A stretch of 64,000 bases of DNA from JABGPL01 sp964387885. GTDB lineage: Bacteria > Electryoneota > AABM5-125-24 > Hatepunaeales > Hatepunaeaceae. Positions within the stretch are counted from its first letter, which is position 1; each line of letters begins with the position of its first letter. The stretch spans positions 1 through 64,000 of the forward strand of contig CAYLYZ010000008.1 of NCBI GenBank assembly GCA_964387885.1, in the 5' to 3' direction. This document shows, one piece after another, positions 26,272 through 35,138 of the stretch. The notes beneath the pieces were generated by a model that saw only the letters and a list, made by a program, of their open reading frames with translations, did not search any database and was not told where the DNA came from. The position numbers and the translations under genes were made by a program.

Positions 26272-28716
26272 CTAGAACAAGTCGTCCATATCGTCATCAC
26301 CTGGAATCTCTCCGTATGCCTGTAAATGAGCCTGGATTAATTCACTTTCCCGCTTTGTGTACATCGGGTCTAATTCCCACCGACAATATTCCGCGTCATA
26401 ATCATCGTCCAGTAGCTCCTCGGCCAATTCATTCAAGTTAGCGGTTCCTGCGATTTTAACGCTAACTTTGTCTTCATTGGCAAGGATCAAAACACCATCC
26501 TCTTCAGGAACGAATTTAATAAGATCCTGATCAAATGTCTTCCAGGGATCTGGTGGAAGCGGTGTCGGCATTAACCGGGCTCTCAAGTTGCAGCGGAGAC
26601 ATCTTGCAGCTTCCTCACGTGCCTGTTCCTGTGAGATTGTATCGACAAAAATTTCCAACGAATTAGCCCTGATTTCTGCTTCTTTGTGATTGGGATTGAC
26701 ACGGTTTCTTTGAAAGTATCCGGGTTCACGTCCAATCTCTCTTTTTGAAATATCGAACTCAGGAAACTCTGGAGCCTCGGCACCGCCTATTGCCTCATTC
26801 ACTTCTATGGCTGCCCGAACTCCATCAGCCATTGCATTCACAATAGAGGATGCTCCTATTGCCGCATCACCCGCAAGCACATCATATTTACCAATACCAG
26901 ATGAATCATCAAGTTGGCTCTCTCGTTTTTGACCGATAGCTACAATTAACCTGTCCGCATCAACAGTCATTGTCTCGTCCGGATCATATTCCGGATGAAA
27001 CTGTCCGCGATCATCAAATACTCGAGTGCATCGCTTGAGATAAACACGACTAAATTTACCGTCCTCACCCTCGATCCGGTCCACGCCCCAGCGATTGATT
27101 ATAAAAATCCCTTCTTCGCGAGCTGCCTCTAACTCTTCTTTGAAAGCAGGCATTTCTTCAGGAGCTTCAAGGCTGACTATCAGCACTGGTTCCCCTCCGA
27201 GTCGACGAGCTGTCATTGCGGCATCCACAGCAACTGCTCCACCTCCGATAATGACAACTTGCTCTCGGGTTGATTCGATTTCACCTTTTAGTACATTTCT
27301 TAAGAAGTCTAATCCGGATTCAACATTGGTAAGGTCTTCACCCTCTACACCAAGTTTAACCGCTTCGGGCAAACCGACAGTTCGGATTACAGCATCGAAT
27401 CCTTTAGATATTAGATTTTCATCTTCAATAGACTTTCCAAATCGCGTTTCTAAACCCAGCGCAAAGAGATATTCCAAATCCCTATCTATGACACTCTCAG
27501 GTAGGCGGAAATTAGGGATGGTCTGCCTCAGCATCCCACCGAGTTTTGAGTCTCTTTCAAAAATGGTAACACTGTGCCCACGCCTGAGAAGTTCTGCAGA
27601 TGCTGCCAAACCCGCAGGACCACCACCAATAACTGCAATCTTCTTTCCCGTTGGATCACGTTTGATTATCTGAGGTGGAGTATCTGAAAACTCAGCAGCA
27701 TAACGCTTCAGGGCACAAATTGAAGCCGGATCATCAACAGCTTTCCTGCGGCAATCATCTTCACAAGGATGAAAACATGCATAACCCAACACACCAGGCA
27801 AAACCGCCCGTTGACGAATCAGCTCCAGTGCATCATTTTCATGCCCAGCAGCAATCAGCTCAAGATATCCCGGAACGTCAATATGTAATGGGCATTTCGC
27901 CTGGCAGGGAGCCATCCCATCCACCAACACTTCATATCCGGGTTGATCTAATAATGCTCCCGTTGGACATAGTTCAACACATGCTCCACACAGCCGGCAA
28001 TCTGACTCCGGTAAAGTCGTGCCTGAATTAGTACCGACAATCAATCTTCCATCGGTGACGACACACCCCAGCGCATCGACTCCACGCACTTCCCGACAGA
28101 CTTTAACACAACGCAGACACCCCACACATAGCTCATAGTTTCTTCGGATCAACGGTTCGTCGTCGATGCGGGGACGGTGCTCAGGTTTATAAGCGGGAGT
28201 AGAGCTCGGAATACCTATGTACTGAGCCACTTTGCCGATCTCACACCTGCCCAGGAGTTCACAGCATCGCTCTTCGACCGGAACATTCATGCTGCACTGC
28301 ACCCTGTCGCAACCCAGATATTGTGCGCAGGTTAAACAGGCGTGCGGGTGATGAGCCAGAATTTTCGCTAAATATTTCTGGTGTTCCTGAACTAAATCCG
28401 CTCCTTGCGTCCGAACCTCCATGTTTTCAGCAGCATGGCAGGTGCCGGCTCGTTCCGGCGGTCCACCATTAATAGAAACCAGACACAGGTTGCAATGTTG
28501 AAAATCTTCCTCCGAGGTTGAGGATAGATTATGCGAGAAGGTCGATTCACCTTGCCAGACACACTTCGACCAGGCAAACGGTTTAAAAGCATCAAGTTCA
28601 GGGTGTCCGCATAAGCCTGGAATGTATATCCCATTTTTCAGCGCAGCCTTGCGAACCGATAATCCCTCAGGAACAGATACTTTATTTCCATCTATCGTTA
28701 AGTGGATCTTATTCAT
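26272..28716 (-). CDS. Large fused NuoG-like/GltD-like iron-sulfur flavoprotein
   Basis: This is an 814-aa cytosolic electron-transfer protein. Residues ~1-100 are a [2Fe-2S] ferredoxin domain with an insertion between its cysteines (LCGHPEL, CNLCLVS). A His-Cys cluster segment follows (HPHACLTCAQYLGCDRVQC), then two [4Fe-4S] sites (CVGCLRCVKVC and CRLCGACVELCP). A GltD-type module comes next, with FAD (IAVIGGGPAGLAASAEL) and NAD(P) (VVIIGGGAVAVDAA) motifs. The tail has CLRCNLRA and an acidic end. The N-terminal half resembles NuoG/hydrogenase diaphorase parts and the C-terminal half NfnB/GltD. Such fusions can couple NAD(P)H and ferredoxin. Supplying low-potential electrons to benzoyl-CoA reductase is my inference from its position next to the bzd genes. 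Confidence 0.75.
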   Translation of the reverse strand: MNKIHLTIDGNKVSVPEGLSVRKAALKNGIYIPGLCGHPELDAFKPFAWSKCVWQGESTFSHNLSSTSEEDFQHCNLCLVSINGGPPERAGTCHAAENMEVRTQGADLVQEHQKYLAKILAHHPHACLTCAQYLGCDRVQCSMNVPVEERCCELLGRCEIGKVAQYIGIPSSTPAYKPEHRPRIDDEPLIRRNYELCVGCLRCVKVCREVRGVDALGCVVTDGRLIVGTNSGTTLPESDCRLCGACVELCPTGALLDQPGYEVLVDGMAPCQAKCPLHIDVPGYLELIAAGHENDALELIRQRAVLPGVLGYACFHPCEDDCRRKAVDDPASICALKRYAAEFSDTPPQIIKRDPTGKKIAVIGGGPAGLAASAELLRRGHSVTIFERDSKLGGMLRQTIPNFRLPESVIDRDLEYLFALGLETRFGKSIEDENLISKGFDAVIRTVGLPEAVKLGVEGEDLTNVESGLDFLRNVLKGEIESTREQVVIIGGGAVAVDAAMTARRLGGEPVLIVSLEAPEEMPAFKEELEAAREEGIFIINRWGVDRIEGEDGKFSRVYLKRCTRVFDDRGQFHPEYDPDETMTVDADRLIVAIGQKRESQLDDSSGIGKYDVLAGDAAIGASSIVNAMADGVRAAIEVNEAIGGAEAPEFPEFDISKREIGREPGYFQRNRVNPNHKEAEIRANSLEIFVDTISQEQAREEAARCLRCNLRARLMPTPLPPDPWKTFDQDLIKFVPEEDGVLILANEDKVSVKIAGTANLNELAEELLDDDYDAEYCRWELDPMYTKRESELIQAHLQAYGEIPGDDDMDDLF

Positions 28717-28858
28717 TAATCAGTATTAATTGCTTGTTTTTACAGGCATCATGAATGATGGAAGGATATTCGCGACACGAGTAATTTATCCTGACTGCCG
28801 TGTCTATCCAAATTAAAATTTTCGAACTGAGGATACTTACTACACCAACTTTAGCTCT

Positions 28859-29083
28859 TCACGCGAACTCATAAAGAGGAACTGTCTTCGCAGGCTTGGT
28901 TGACGTTTGCAATAATGTCTCAATCTGACGGACTGTCTCTGGCTTAAGGAGCACATCACCACATAATGAACAAACTTCAGCCGGAACATGATCAATGACA
29001 ATCACTTGCCCTTCATACCGGATGGTGTGAAATATTTCTTGATCTTCATATAAACCAGGACACCCATCAATGCTACATTTCAT
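28859..29083 (-). CDS. YgiT-type zinc finger antitoxin-like protein
   Basis: The ATG at 29081-29083 follows AGGAGGG at ideal spacing and overlaps the upstream gene stop by 4 nt. A longer in-frame start is rejected. The 74-aa product has two zinc pairs (CSIDGC and CSLCGDVLL), followed by the PETVRQIETLL helix typical of YgiT/MqsA N-terminal proteins. It probably binds and neutralises the DUF4258 protein encoded just upstream. It lacks the MqsA DNA-binding HTH. Confidence 0.8.
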   Translation of the reverse strand: MKCSIDGCPGLYEDQEIFHTIRYEGQVIVIDHVPAEVCSLCGDVLLKPETVRQIETLLQTSTKPAKTVPLYEFA

Positions 29084-29415
29084 CTTTTTTCCCTCCTCTG
29101 GATTGGTGTAATCCACTTTGGCGGTTTTGGTCTGTAAACAGTGATAATAATGAGCACTGACCGCTCAGTTGTACATACAATATGCAACGGTCTTTCATCT
29201 TTAGCAAGTCCGTTGATCAAACAACAAGCTCCCCTGCGGTGCGCAGGATAGTTTTCCAGAATCTTACCCTTAGAAATAGCCTCGAGAACATCATCGAGTG
29301 TAGCATCATCTTCGACCATTTCCTGTTGGGCATGTTGGGTTATGCGAATTTGTTCCTCATTGACTTGAGAAACAATCCGTCTCATTACAACTTCTAAATC
29401 AGTCGAATTAAACAT
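29080..29415 (-). CDS. DUF4258 domain protein, toxin-like
   Basis: This is a 111-aa protein. The N-terminal ITQHAQQEMVEDDATLDDVLEA is the hallmark helix of DUF4258. The later LHIVC.TE...LIIITVYRP strand pair is also typical. DUF4258 genes commonly pair with YgiT-type zinc-finger genes, as here with a 4-nt overlap. The pair is thought to be a type II toxin-antitoxin unit with a RelE/BrnT-like fold. It lies inside the aromatic island between an oxidoreductase gene and the benzoyl-CoA reductase ferredoxin gene. Confidence 0.8.
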   Translation of the reverse strand: MFNSTDLEVVMRRIVSQVNEEQIRITQHAQQEMVEDDATLDDVLEAISKGKILENYPAHRRGACCLINGLAKDERPLHIVCTTERSVLIIITVYRPKPPKWITPIQRREKR

Positions 29416-29549
29416 AACTTACCATTCCAAATCCTAAAATTCTATCCTCGTAAGAAGTACTCTGCTTTACTGATATCCCTACCATCAAGTCTTCAATTGC
29501 AACAAGCACTCGTATGCAAGAACACCTAAAGCACAGACACTTTTTGCAC

Positions 29550-29831
29550 TTACCAGGAATGAGAAATAGCTTCCGGTTTGCATGCTGCTGCGCATGGCAA
29601 TGGTGGTCTATCAGTCATCGGCTTACACTCTGCGCATTCATACTTGATGTTCTTCCGGAACTGTTCCTTGATCAGGGCAACTTCATCATCGTAGTCGTCC
29701 TCTTCAATAAGAAACATATCTTTTGGACATGCCTTAACACAGTTGTGAGTTTCACAATCGATACACTTATCGGTATCGATTGTGATATAATACTCACCTG
29801 ATCCGTCCATGTAACCGTAATTAGCTATCAT
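29550..29831 (-). CDS. bzdM: Ferredoxin of benzoyl-CoA reductase
   Basis: This is a 93-aa protein with atypical spacing of cluster ligands: CIDCETHNCVKACP in the first half, then CAECKPM and PCAAACKPEAI near the end. A long acidic insert lies between. This shape matches the ferredoxins encoded with Azoarcus-type benzoyl-CoA reductases (BzdM). They give electrons from the recharge system to the reductase. It begins 9 nt after the bzdQ-like stop, so it is the last gene of the O-P-Q-M run. Confidence 0.75.
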   Translation of the reverse strand: MIANYGYMDGSGEYYITIDTDKCIDCETHNCVKACPKDMFLIEEDDYDDEVALIKEQFRKNIKYECAECKPMTDRPPLPCAAACKPEAISHSW

Positions 29832-29839
29832 AATTTCAC

Positions 29840-30733
29840 TTACTTTTTAGCTTTTTTCAGCTTTTTCTCGTAAAGTGCTTTGCCAAACAGGGCAGCTCCG
29901 AGAGCACCGGCAATCTGAGTATCAATTTCAGATTTCAGTGCCTTCATGCCAAGTTCTTCTTCGAGTCTACGTACTACTCCGACATTCTTTGCAATACCTC
30001 CGGTAATCGCAAATTCAGGTGTCACACCCAACCGTTCAATTAGGGTAAATACGCGGTGTGACATTGCCGACGAGTAGGCTGCGAGAACCATATTTTTCTC
30101 CCAACCCTGACGAAGTAAACCGGCAGCTTCAGTTTTCGCAAAAACCACACAAGTTGATGAAACCGGATCCGGTTCTTCGTCGACCTTGAATGACATGTCT
30201 CCAACATCTTCGATTGGGATCTGCAGCAGGTCAGCGAAAACTTCCATACCGCGTCCCGTTCCAGCAGCACACTTATCGTTCATCAGGAAGTTGGTGACTT
30301 TGCCTCTATCATCACACTGTATGGCTTTACAGTCCTGACCTCCCATATCGAGGATTGTGTGAACCTTTGGTCCATACATGAAATTTGCTCCCCGGGCATG
30401 GCACGCGATCTCTGTGATTGCTTTATGTGCCATTGGGACGTTGACTCGACCATAACCGGTACCGACGATGAAATTAATATCATCGATACCAATACTGGCG
30501 TTCTCAAGTGCCCAGCCCATCGCATTGCGAGCGCTGTCCGGTGAATCTGAACCAGTGCGCATGCTGCTGAAAGCGAATAATTTCCCATCGACCATGATGA
30601 CTGCCTGAGATGATACCGAACCGACATCAACTCCGGCTGAAATTATTCCTCCGGCACGAGGATCAATATTCTCGTCATGCCAGTTGTATTCCTTCCAGCG
30701 CCAGAATTCCTTTTTAGGAGTCTCCTGGGTCAT
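29840..30733 (-). CDS. bzdQ: Benzoyl-CoA reductase ATPase subunit, Q/BcrD-like
   Basis: This is a 297-aa ASKHA-fold ATPase. The phosphate loop is GVDVGSVSSQAVIM and the adenosine motif region is AITGGIAKNVGV. The bridging [4Fe-4S] cysteines are in NDKCAAGTGRGMEVF and SSTCVVFAKTEA. It hydrolyses ATP to drive electrons onto the aromatic ring. The length fits BzdQ of Azoarcus rather than the longer BcrA. A family A repeat region (about 244 bp) separates it from the P subunit gene. Confidence 0.85.
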   Translation of the reverse strand: MTQETPKKEFWRWKEYNWHDENIDPRAGGIISAGVDVGSVSSQAVIMVDGKLFAFSSMRTGSDSPDSARNAMGWALENASIGIDDINFIVGTGYGRVNVPMAHKAITEIACHARGANFMYGPKVHTILDMGGQDCKAIQCDDRGKVTNFLMNDKCAAGTGRGMEVFADLLQIPIEDVGDMSFKVDEEPDPVSSTCVVFAKTEAAGLLRQGWEKNMVLAAYSSAMSHRVFTLIERLGVTPEFAITGGIAKNVGVVRRLEEELGMKALKSEIDTQIAGALGAALFGKALYEKKLKKAKK

Positions 30734-30768
30734 TTTATATCTCCTGGATAGTTGTTCTTATCATTAGT

Positions 30769-30929
30769 GGTGTCAGACGTCCTCGTCTGACACTTAAACC
30801 ACTGTTTTTACGTCAGGCGGAAACGCCTGACGGCACTCGAAAGTTGTCGGGGATACGCGCTGTCACACGCCCACGTGTGACAGTAAATCTGATTACTTAT
30901 TTTGCAGACGAGGGCGTCTGCAAGCGCAT
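30769..30929. repeat. Two pairs of palindromic hairpins (family A)
   Basis: Four hairpins lie here. TGTCAGACG/CGTCTGACA starts near 30771 and CGTCAGGCG/CGCCTGACG near 30811. CTGTCACACG/CGTGTGACAG starts near 30859 and TTGCAGACG/CGTCTGCAA near 30903. Stem bases differ between copies but always pair. The third and fourth are bounded by GCGCTG and CAAGCGC. Confidence 0.85.
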
Positions 30930-30977
30930 TTGATAAAACTTGTCCAACATCTCCCTTTGTGCCTCCCTCAACACGAT

Positions 30978-31781
30978 TTAATCATGTGTCTCAACAGAAC
31001 CTTTACCTGATGCTCTATCTACAGCAACCCAGGCTGCACCTTCAGCAGGCACAAATTCAGGTTCGTCCAACAGGTGGATTTCCATGTCATCAAGAGTTCT
31101 TTCAAGTGATTTGACAAATCCGCTATTGTAAGCCATCCCACCCATCAAGACTACATCAGGTTCGATTGAAACCCTCCTGGCCATAGAAATAATCCGACTT
31201 GCAATTGCATCACAAACAGCGCGAGCGATATCTTTCTTCGCAATACGCCCATGTAACAGGGAAACCACTTCACTTTCAGCAAACACAGCACATTGTGCGT
31301 TCATTGGAACTGCTTTGTCAGAAGTCAGAGCCAGAGGTCCGAACTCCTCAATAGTAATTTCCAGTGCACGTGCCATGGATTCGATAAATGTCCCCGAACC
31401 AGCAGCACACTTTTCGTTGATTGCAAAATCCTTAACACGACCATCCTCAGTAGTTATGATAGCCCGACCCTCTTCGGCTCCAATATCAAGGACTGTGCGG
31501 GCACTTGGGAATCGGGCTTGAGCACCTCGTGCTGCTGCACCGACTTCAGTAATAGTTCCCTTTGCAAAAGGTGCGTAGCTGCGTCCTGCTCCAGTGGCTA
31601 CGATATTCTCTATTTGATCCGGTTTCAAACCTGCCTCGGATAGAGCTGCCTCCATCGCTTCACCAGCAGAAACCTCCTGTTCAAAACCTGAGAGCCTTTT
31701 GACCCGGGCAATGATTTCACCATCCTTAATAATCACTACCTTGACCGTTTTTGATCCCAGGTCCATTCCGGCAGTTATCAT
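30978..31781 (-). CDS. bzdP: Benzoyl-CoA reductase ATPase subunit, P-like
   Basis: This is a 267-aa ASKHA ATPase paralogous to the Q subunit. The phosphate loop is MDLGSKTVKVVII, and cluster cysteines are in NEKCAAGSGTFIES and NAQCAVFAESE. The C-terminal VVLMGGMAYNSGFV motif binds the adenosine. Together with Q it forms the ATP-hydrolysing heterodimer that shares one [4Fe-4S] cluster. Activators of 2-hydroxyacyl-CoA dehydratases (HgdC) look similar. The neighbouring O subunit and second ATPase argue for the reductase. Confidence 0.8.
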   Translation of the reverse strand: MITAGMDLGSKTVKVVIIKDGEIIARVKRLSGFEQEVSAGEAMEAALSEAGLKPDQIENIVATGAGRSYAPFAKGTITEVGAAARGAQARFPSARTVLDIGAEEGRAIITTEDGRVKDFAINEKCAAGSGTFIESMARALEITIEEFGPLALTSDKAVPMNAQCAVFAESEVVSLLHGRIAKKDIARAVCDAIASRIISMARRVSIEPDVVLMGGMAYNSGFVKSLERTLDDMEIHLLDEPEFVPAEGAAWVAVDRASGKGSVETHD

Positions 31782-31846
31782 TTAGTTACTCCAGTTTTTA
31801 TGTCTATCAAACAGCATGTTGATTTCTTTCTAAAGTTTATCTGTTG

Positions 31847-31956
31847 AGTGTCAGGTGAGGACACCTGGCACCACTCGAAATTAACTCTGCGCTGTCACAC
31901 GCCCTCGTGTGACAGTTAAACCACTTCCAAGCTGGCTAACAAGGGCGTCTGCCTGC
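31847..31956. repeat. Palindromic hairpins (family A)
   Basis: TGTCAGGTG/CACCTGGCA (near 31849) is followed by CTGTCACACG/CGTGTGACAG with loop CCCT (near 31891). A decayed third unit lies at 31931-31956. They fill the gap between the O and P subunit genes. Confidence 0.8.
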
Positions 31957-32017
31957 ACGGAGTGTCAGTCTAAATCTATCTCTATGCTGTAGTGATTAGT
32001 AATTATTTATTTCTTAG

Positions 32018-33307
32018 TTAAAGTAAACCAAGAGTTTCCATAAAGGCATCAATGCGATCCTGCGTTTTCGTTTCATCGAATTCGCGTTCATCACCCATAT
32101 TGCCTTCGAAACTCATCACAGGTATACCGGCGTCTGCAATTGCAAGCCGGTTCTCACCTATCCCACAGGAAAGCCCTTCACAGCCACGATTCATGTGCAG
32201 CATAACTCCATCGAGCTTCCACTCTTTAACGATTCTGAGCATCATTTCTGACTTGATATCCGCATCGTAGAAATGCTGCCACTCCGGTTTCGACAGGTTC
32301 CAGTCTGCCAGAATTCTTAATGCCTGATCACGGGTATCCATTGGAATTCCAAGGTCCATCGGAGTTGTTCTTGCACCCCAGGAACCATCGGGTTTATCTT
32401 CCCAGATTCCCTCAAGGGCGAATGAATATAAACTTCCGATTGACAATGCTCCGTATTTCTCAAGATACCTGAATATCTTCAGGAATCCCCAGGGAGGTTG
32501 AGTATCCGACATCAACCTGCAGCGCTCGTTAGCAATTGCTCCTATACCACGGTCGACGCGATCCTTAACTTCATCACGAAGTTCTTCATAATAATCGGCG
32601 ATTTCTTTATCATGCTTGTTCAGAGTTAACAGGACATATAAAGAGTACATCGATTTTTCTTCGAGAGGTGCCGGTATAGCTTTATTAAGCTCACAAATCT
32701 CAGCCCATAATGAAGTTGCCCGTGTCTCATTTTTGACGGCTTGAATCAATTTCTCGTCATCATACTCACGACCGGTAGCCTTTTCTAAAAACTCGATTGA
32801 CTCATGCATCTGGTTAACGACAAACATTAATTTATCTTCATCAAGGTCCTTATAGGGACCTACCGAGACATCGATGCAAAAATATGGGATATTCTTGTAC
32901 TCTGAAACATGCTGGTACCATTTAGCATGACTACAGCAGATGTGATCCTGAAAAGCAAAGTCCGGTTTCGGATATTCTCCACCGAAATTATACTCATTCA
33001 GGTACATCGAACCCCAGTAGTTGCGCATGTAAGCGCACAAGTCCCGCGCCCAGCCTTTAGACTCAGCAGCCTCAAGACAGCGCAGTGAGAACTTTTTGTT
33101 AAATGCAATTCCTGCTGCATAAGGCTCTCCGGTAATCGGATAGACATCATCCCCCAGTCCTGCGGGAATCGAGTCAAACGACCACGCACCACCCGTCCAT
33201 CGCAACCCGCCCTTCTCGTGAGCAGTTGCATAATTGCGATAGTACTTCTCTCGCAGCTCCTTAGCCTTGCCCCAACTCTTCAGGGCTTCCGTTGGATATT
33301 TTGGCAT
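32018..33307 (-). CDS. bzdO: Benzoyl-CoA reductase active-site subunit O/BcrB-like
   Basis: This is a 429-aa protein of the HgdB/BcrB family. The segment GLRWTGGAWSFDSIPAGLGD near residue 34 is characteristic of the benzoyl-CoA reductase B/O subunit. Candidate cluster ligands are Cys residues in DHICCSHAKW and NRGCEGLSCGIGENR. With the N subunit it forms the module that binds benzoyl-CoA and reduces the ring to cyclohexa-1,5-diene-1-carbonyl-CoA. In Azoarcus the N gene lies directly upstream. Here it is about 3.3 kb away, beyond an insert of unrelated genes. Confidence 0.88.
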   Translation of the reverse strand: MPKYPTEALKSWGKAKELREKYYRNYATAHEKGGLRWTGGAWSFDSIPAGLGDDVYPITGEPYAAGIAFNKKFSLRCLEAAESKGWARDLCAYMRNYWGSMYLNEYNFGGEYPKPDFAFQDHICCSHAKWYQHVSEYKNIPYFCIDVSVGPYKDLDEDKLMFVVNQMHESIEFLEKATGREYDDEKLIQAVKNETRATSLWAEICELNKAIPAPLEEKSMYSLYVLLTLNKHDKEIADYYEELRDEVKDRVDRGIGAIANERCRLMSDTQPPWGFLKIFRYLEKYGALSIGSLYSFALEGIWEDKPDGSWGARTTPMDLGIPMDTRDQALRILADWNLSKPEWQHFYDADIKSEMMLRIVKEWKLDGVMLHMNRGCEGLSCGIGENRLAIADAGIPVMSFEGNMGDEREFDETKTQDRIDAFMETLGLL

Positions 33308-33631
33308 TTTGTTTTACCTGTATGTTAATCAATCACTGACAAACGCCAGATTTGTCAGTTTTGTGTTTGTTTTCGTGTTAACCACTTTCTCCTGCTTCTC
33401 TCCCCTCTTGCTCGCGCTGGCAGACGCCCTCGTCTGCTAGTTTTGATTTATCGCTTACTCTTCAATTCACATGCCAGTCCCATCTGTTGTTATTCTCACT
33501 CTCACCAGCAATTACCCTCTCACTCGCGCTAACAGACACCCTCGTCTGCCAGTTTTGATTGATCTATACCTTTTAATTCTTTTGCAATTTTTTTGTCTGT
33601 TGTTAACCTTAAATAAATTGCACATACTTTG
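33308..33631. repeat. 324-bp gap with three palindromic hairpins
   Basis: The gap holds CTGACAAA/TTTGTCAG (33336-33358), then two family A units. These are CTGGCAGACG/CGTCTGCTAG near 33417 and a GCGCTAACAGACACCCTCGT unit near 33526. No coding potential is seen. The rest becomes AT-rich toward the hypothetical gene at 33632. Confidence 0.75.
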
Positions 33632-34312
33632 TTAAACATCATTTATTAAAAAATCTTTGATTTCTCTCTTTATTTCGGTATATATGAATTCTGAAGGATC
33701 GAAAAGACCCTTGTCTAATACTTTTGCTAGTGTTTTTGGTATTTTTAAAGGCGGCTCTGCTTCGAACTCTTTAGCAATGATTGAAATGATTAGAGAAAAA
33801 TCATTGTTATAGGTTCTTTCTAAGTCAATAAAAAACATATCTAGTTCAGTATCCGGTTGAATACTAATATCATTACTAATTGATATTAACTGCCCATTCG
33901 GGAATGTACCTTTAAACTGAATAATGCTACTTGTTAACACATTAATTAGTTCTTCCCTCTTCAAGAATTTCTGATTGAGATAACTTTTAATAGCATAAAC
34001 ATAGGCGATAAGGATATCTCCATTCGTGAAAGCTAACCACTTTATTAAAATTGATTTATAAAATGTAAATTCGTCCAGTTCTGGTTCTTTATTTTTCAAA
34101 GATCTATAAAATCTTGTGAAACCTGCATTAAGCATTCTGGACATTCTTATTTTATCTGCGGTGAATTCTAAATTCGGATTAGACCAATTCTCACAACCTT
34201 TCTCCATTCTGATAGAAGCGAGTAAACATTCAAATGCGATTGCCAAGTTATCCAAATCATCTTTTTTCCTTACTCTGAAAAACTCAATTATGTTATTAAT
34301 AACTCTCATCAA
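33632..34312 (-). CDS. Hypothetical AT-rich gene
   Basis: This is a 226-aa, mostly helical, soluble protein with charged segments and no signal peptide (RVRKKDDLDNLAIAFECLLASI at the start, IKREIKDFLINDV at the end). I do not recognise a family. Its base composition is visibly more AT-rich than the bzd genes on either side. It lies next to a PIN-domain toxin-antitoxin pair, which suggests acquisition with it. A defence or addiction role is possible but unsupported by motifs. The start may be the second Met. Confidence 0.55.
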   Translation of the reverse strand: MMRVINNIIEFFRVRKKDDLDNLAIAFECLLASIRMEKGCENWSNPNLEFTADKIRMSRMLNAGFTRFYRSLKNKEPELDEFTFYKSILIKWLAFTNGDILIAYVYAIKSYLNQKFLKREELINVLTSSIIQFKGTFPNGQLISISNDISIQPDTELDMFFIDLERTYNNDFSLIISIIAKEFEAEPPLKIPKTLAKVLDKGLFDPSEFIYTEIKREIKDFLINDV

Positions 34313-34433
34313 TTCATTCCCTCATAAAAACAAATTTCAGTCTTATGAAAAAAAGCAATATCCAGATCGTGGCAGCGTAGTGCATATTGTTTGTCATCTT
34401 CCCAAATTGATGGAACCAGCATTATAAATGATC

Positions 34434-34820
34434 TCAGTTCCATACAACTTTTATTCCCTTGACATCACCAAACTTCTCATCACTCGAAATAATAGGTACT
34501 TGCAACCATTTCGCAGTCGCAAGGATCAACCTATCATGCAATTCGTAAAAATCAACTGTTACAGCAACCTCAATAATCTCAGGTGTAAAATCAATGAAAC
34601 TATAGATATTCGATAAGCTCAGCATTTTTATTGTTTCATCTAAGCTTATGGGAATTCTATTTTTCTCAGAAAGATATAGAATCTCCATTAAACTAATAAC
34701 CGAAACGTAAAAATGGTCGGAAGAGTTTTGTTCCTCTAAAATTCTGCTCGCTTCAGTGCCCATCTTTCCGCTATCACTGAAATGCCGAACTATAGTCACT
34801 GTATCTAATAAATATCGCAT
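34434..34820 (-). CDS. PIN-domain ribonuclease toxin, VapC-like
   Basis: This is a 128-aa protein with PIN acidic residues in order: Asp in YLLDTVTIV, Glu in LMEILYL, Asp in HDRLILATA, and Asp in IISSDEKFG. These would bind metal for RNA cleavage. The gene begins one nucleotide after the stop of the small upstream gene, the usual antitoxin-toxin order. Target RNA is unknown. Confidence 0.85.
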   Translation of the reverse strand: MRYLLDTVTIVRHFSDSGKMGTEASRILEEQNSSDHFYVSVISLMEILYLSEKNRIPISLDETIKMLSLSNIYSFIDFTPEIIEVAVTVDFYELHDRLILATAKWLQVPIISSDEKFGDVKGIKVVWN

Positions 34821-34821
34821 A

Positions 34822-35070
34822 TTAGAATTTCCGGTTTAGAGTTGAGTCATTCATCTCATGTCGCAACTTTTTTAGTTCAGCACCTAAATCAGTAATCTTC
34901 TCAAATCCTTTATTCTTCCAGATTCCTCGCAAACTGACACGTTTTGGAGTATCCATTTCCGACTGAGCCAGAATAAAATCAATAAAAGTTCTTACCTCTT
35001 TGATTCTTTCTTCCGGCAGTAAAGAGATTTTCTTTTTTAGCTCTGTTTTTGCTATTGCAGTTTTAGGCAT
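34822..35070 (-). CDS. VapB-type antitoxin-like protein (DUF2281-like)
   Basis: The ATG at 35068-35070 follows AAGGGAG. A longer in-frame start at 35091 is less likely. The 82-aa product has a helical N-terminus (LKKKISLLPEERIKEVRTFID) that resembles DUF2281 and related small antitoxins. The C-terminal SLRGIWKNKGF segment is the sort of region that wraps a PIN toxin. It is coupled to the VapC-like gene. Confidence 0.7.
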   Translation of the reverse strand: MPKTAIAKTELKKKISLLPEERIKEVRTFIDFILAQSEMDTPKRVSLRGIWKNKGFEKITDLGAELKKLRHEMNDSTLNRKF

Positions 35071-35138
35071 AATTACTCCCTTTATACACAAATTGTTGAC
35101 TGATGTCCAAATCTGTTAGCATCTGACTCGCTCAAACT

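Noticed and set aside
27095..27673. 192-codon plus-strand frame inside the 814-aa oxidoreductase gene
   Set aside because: It is antisense to a clearly conserved multi-motif protein, has low-complexity Ser/Pro/Thr content and lacks a ribosome site.
30978..31781. 2-hydroxyglutaryl-CoA dehydratase activator (HgdC)
   Set aside because: The fold matches, but a second ATPase subunit, a BzdM-type ferredoxin and a BcrB/BzdO-specific active-site subunit lie beside it. These point to benzoyl-CoA reductase.
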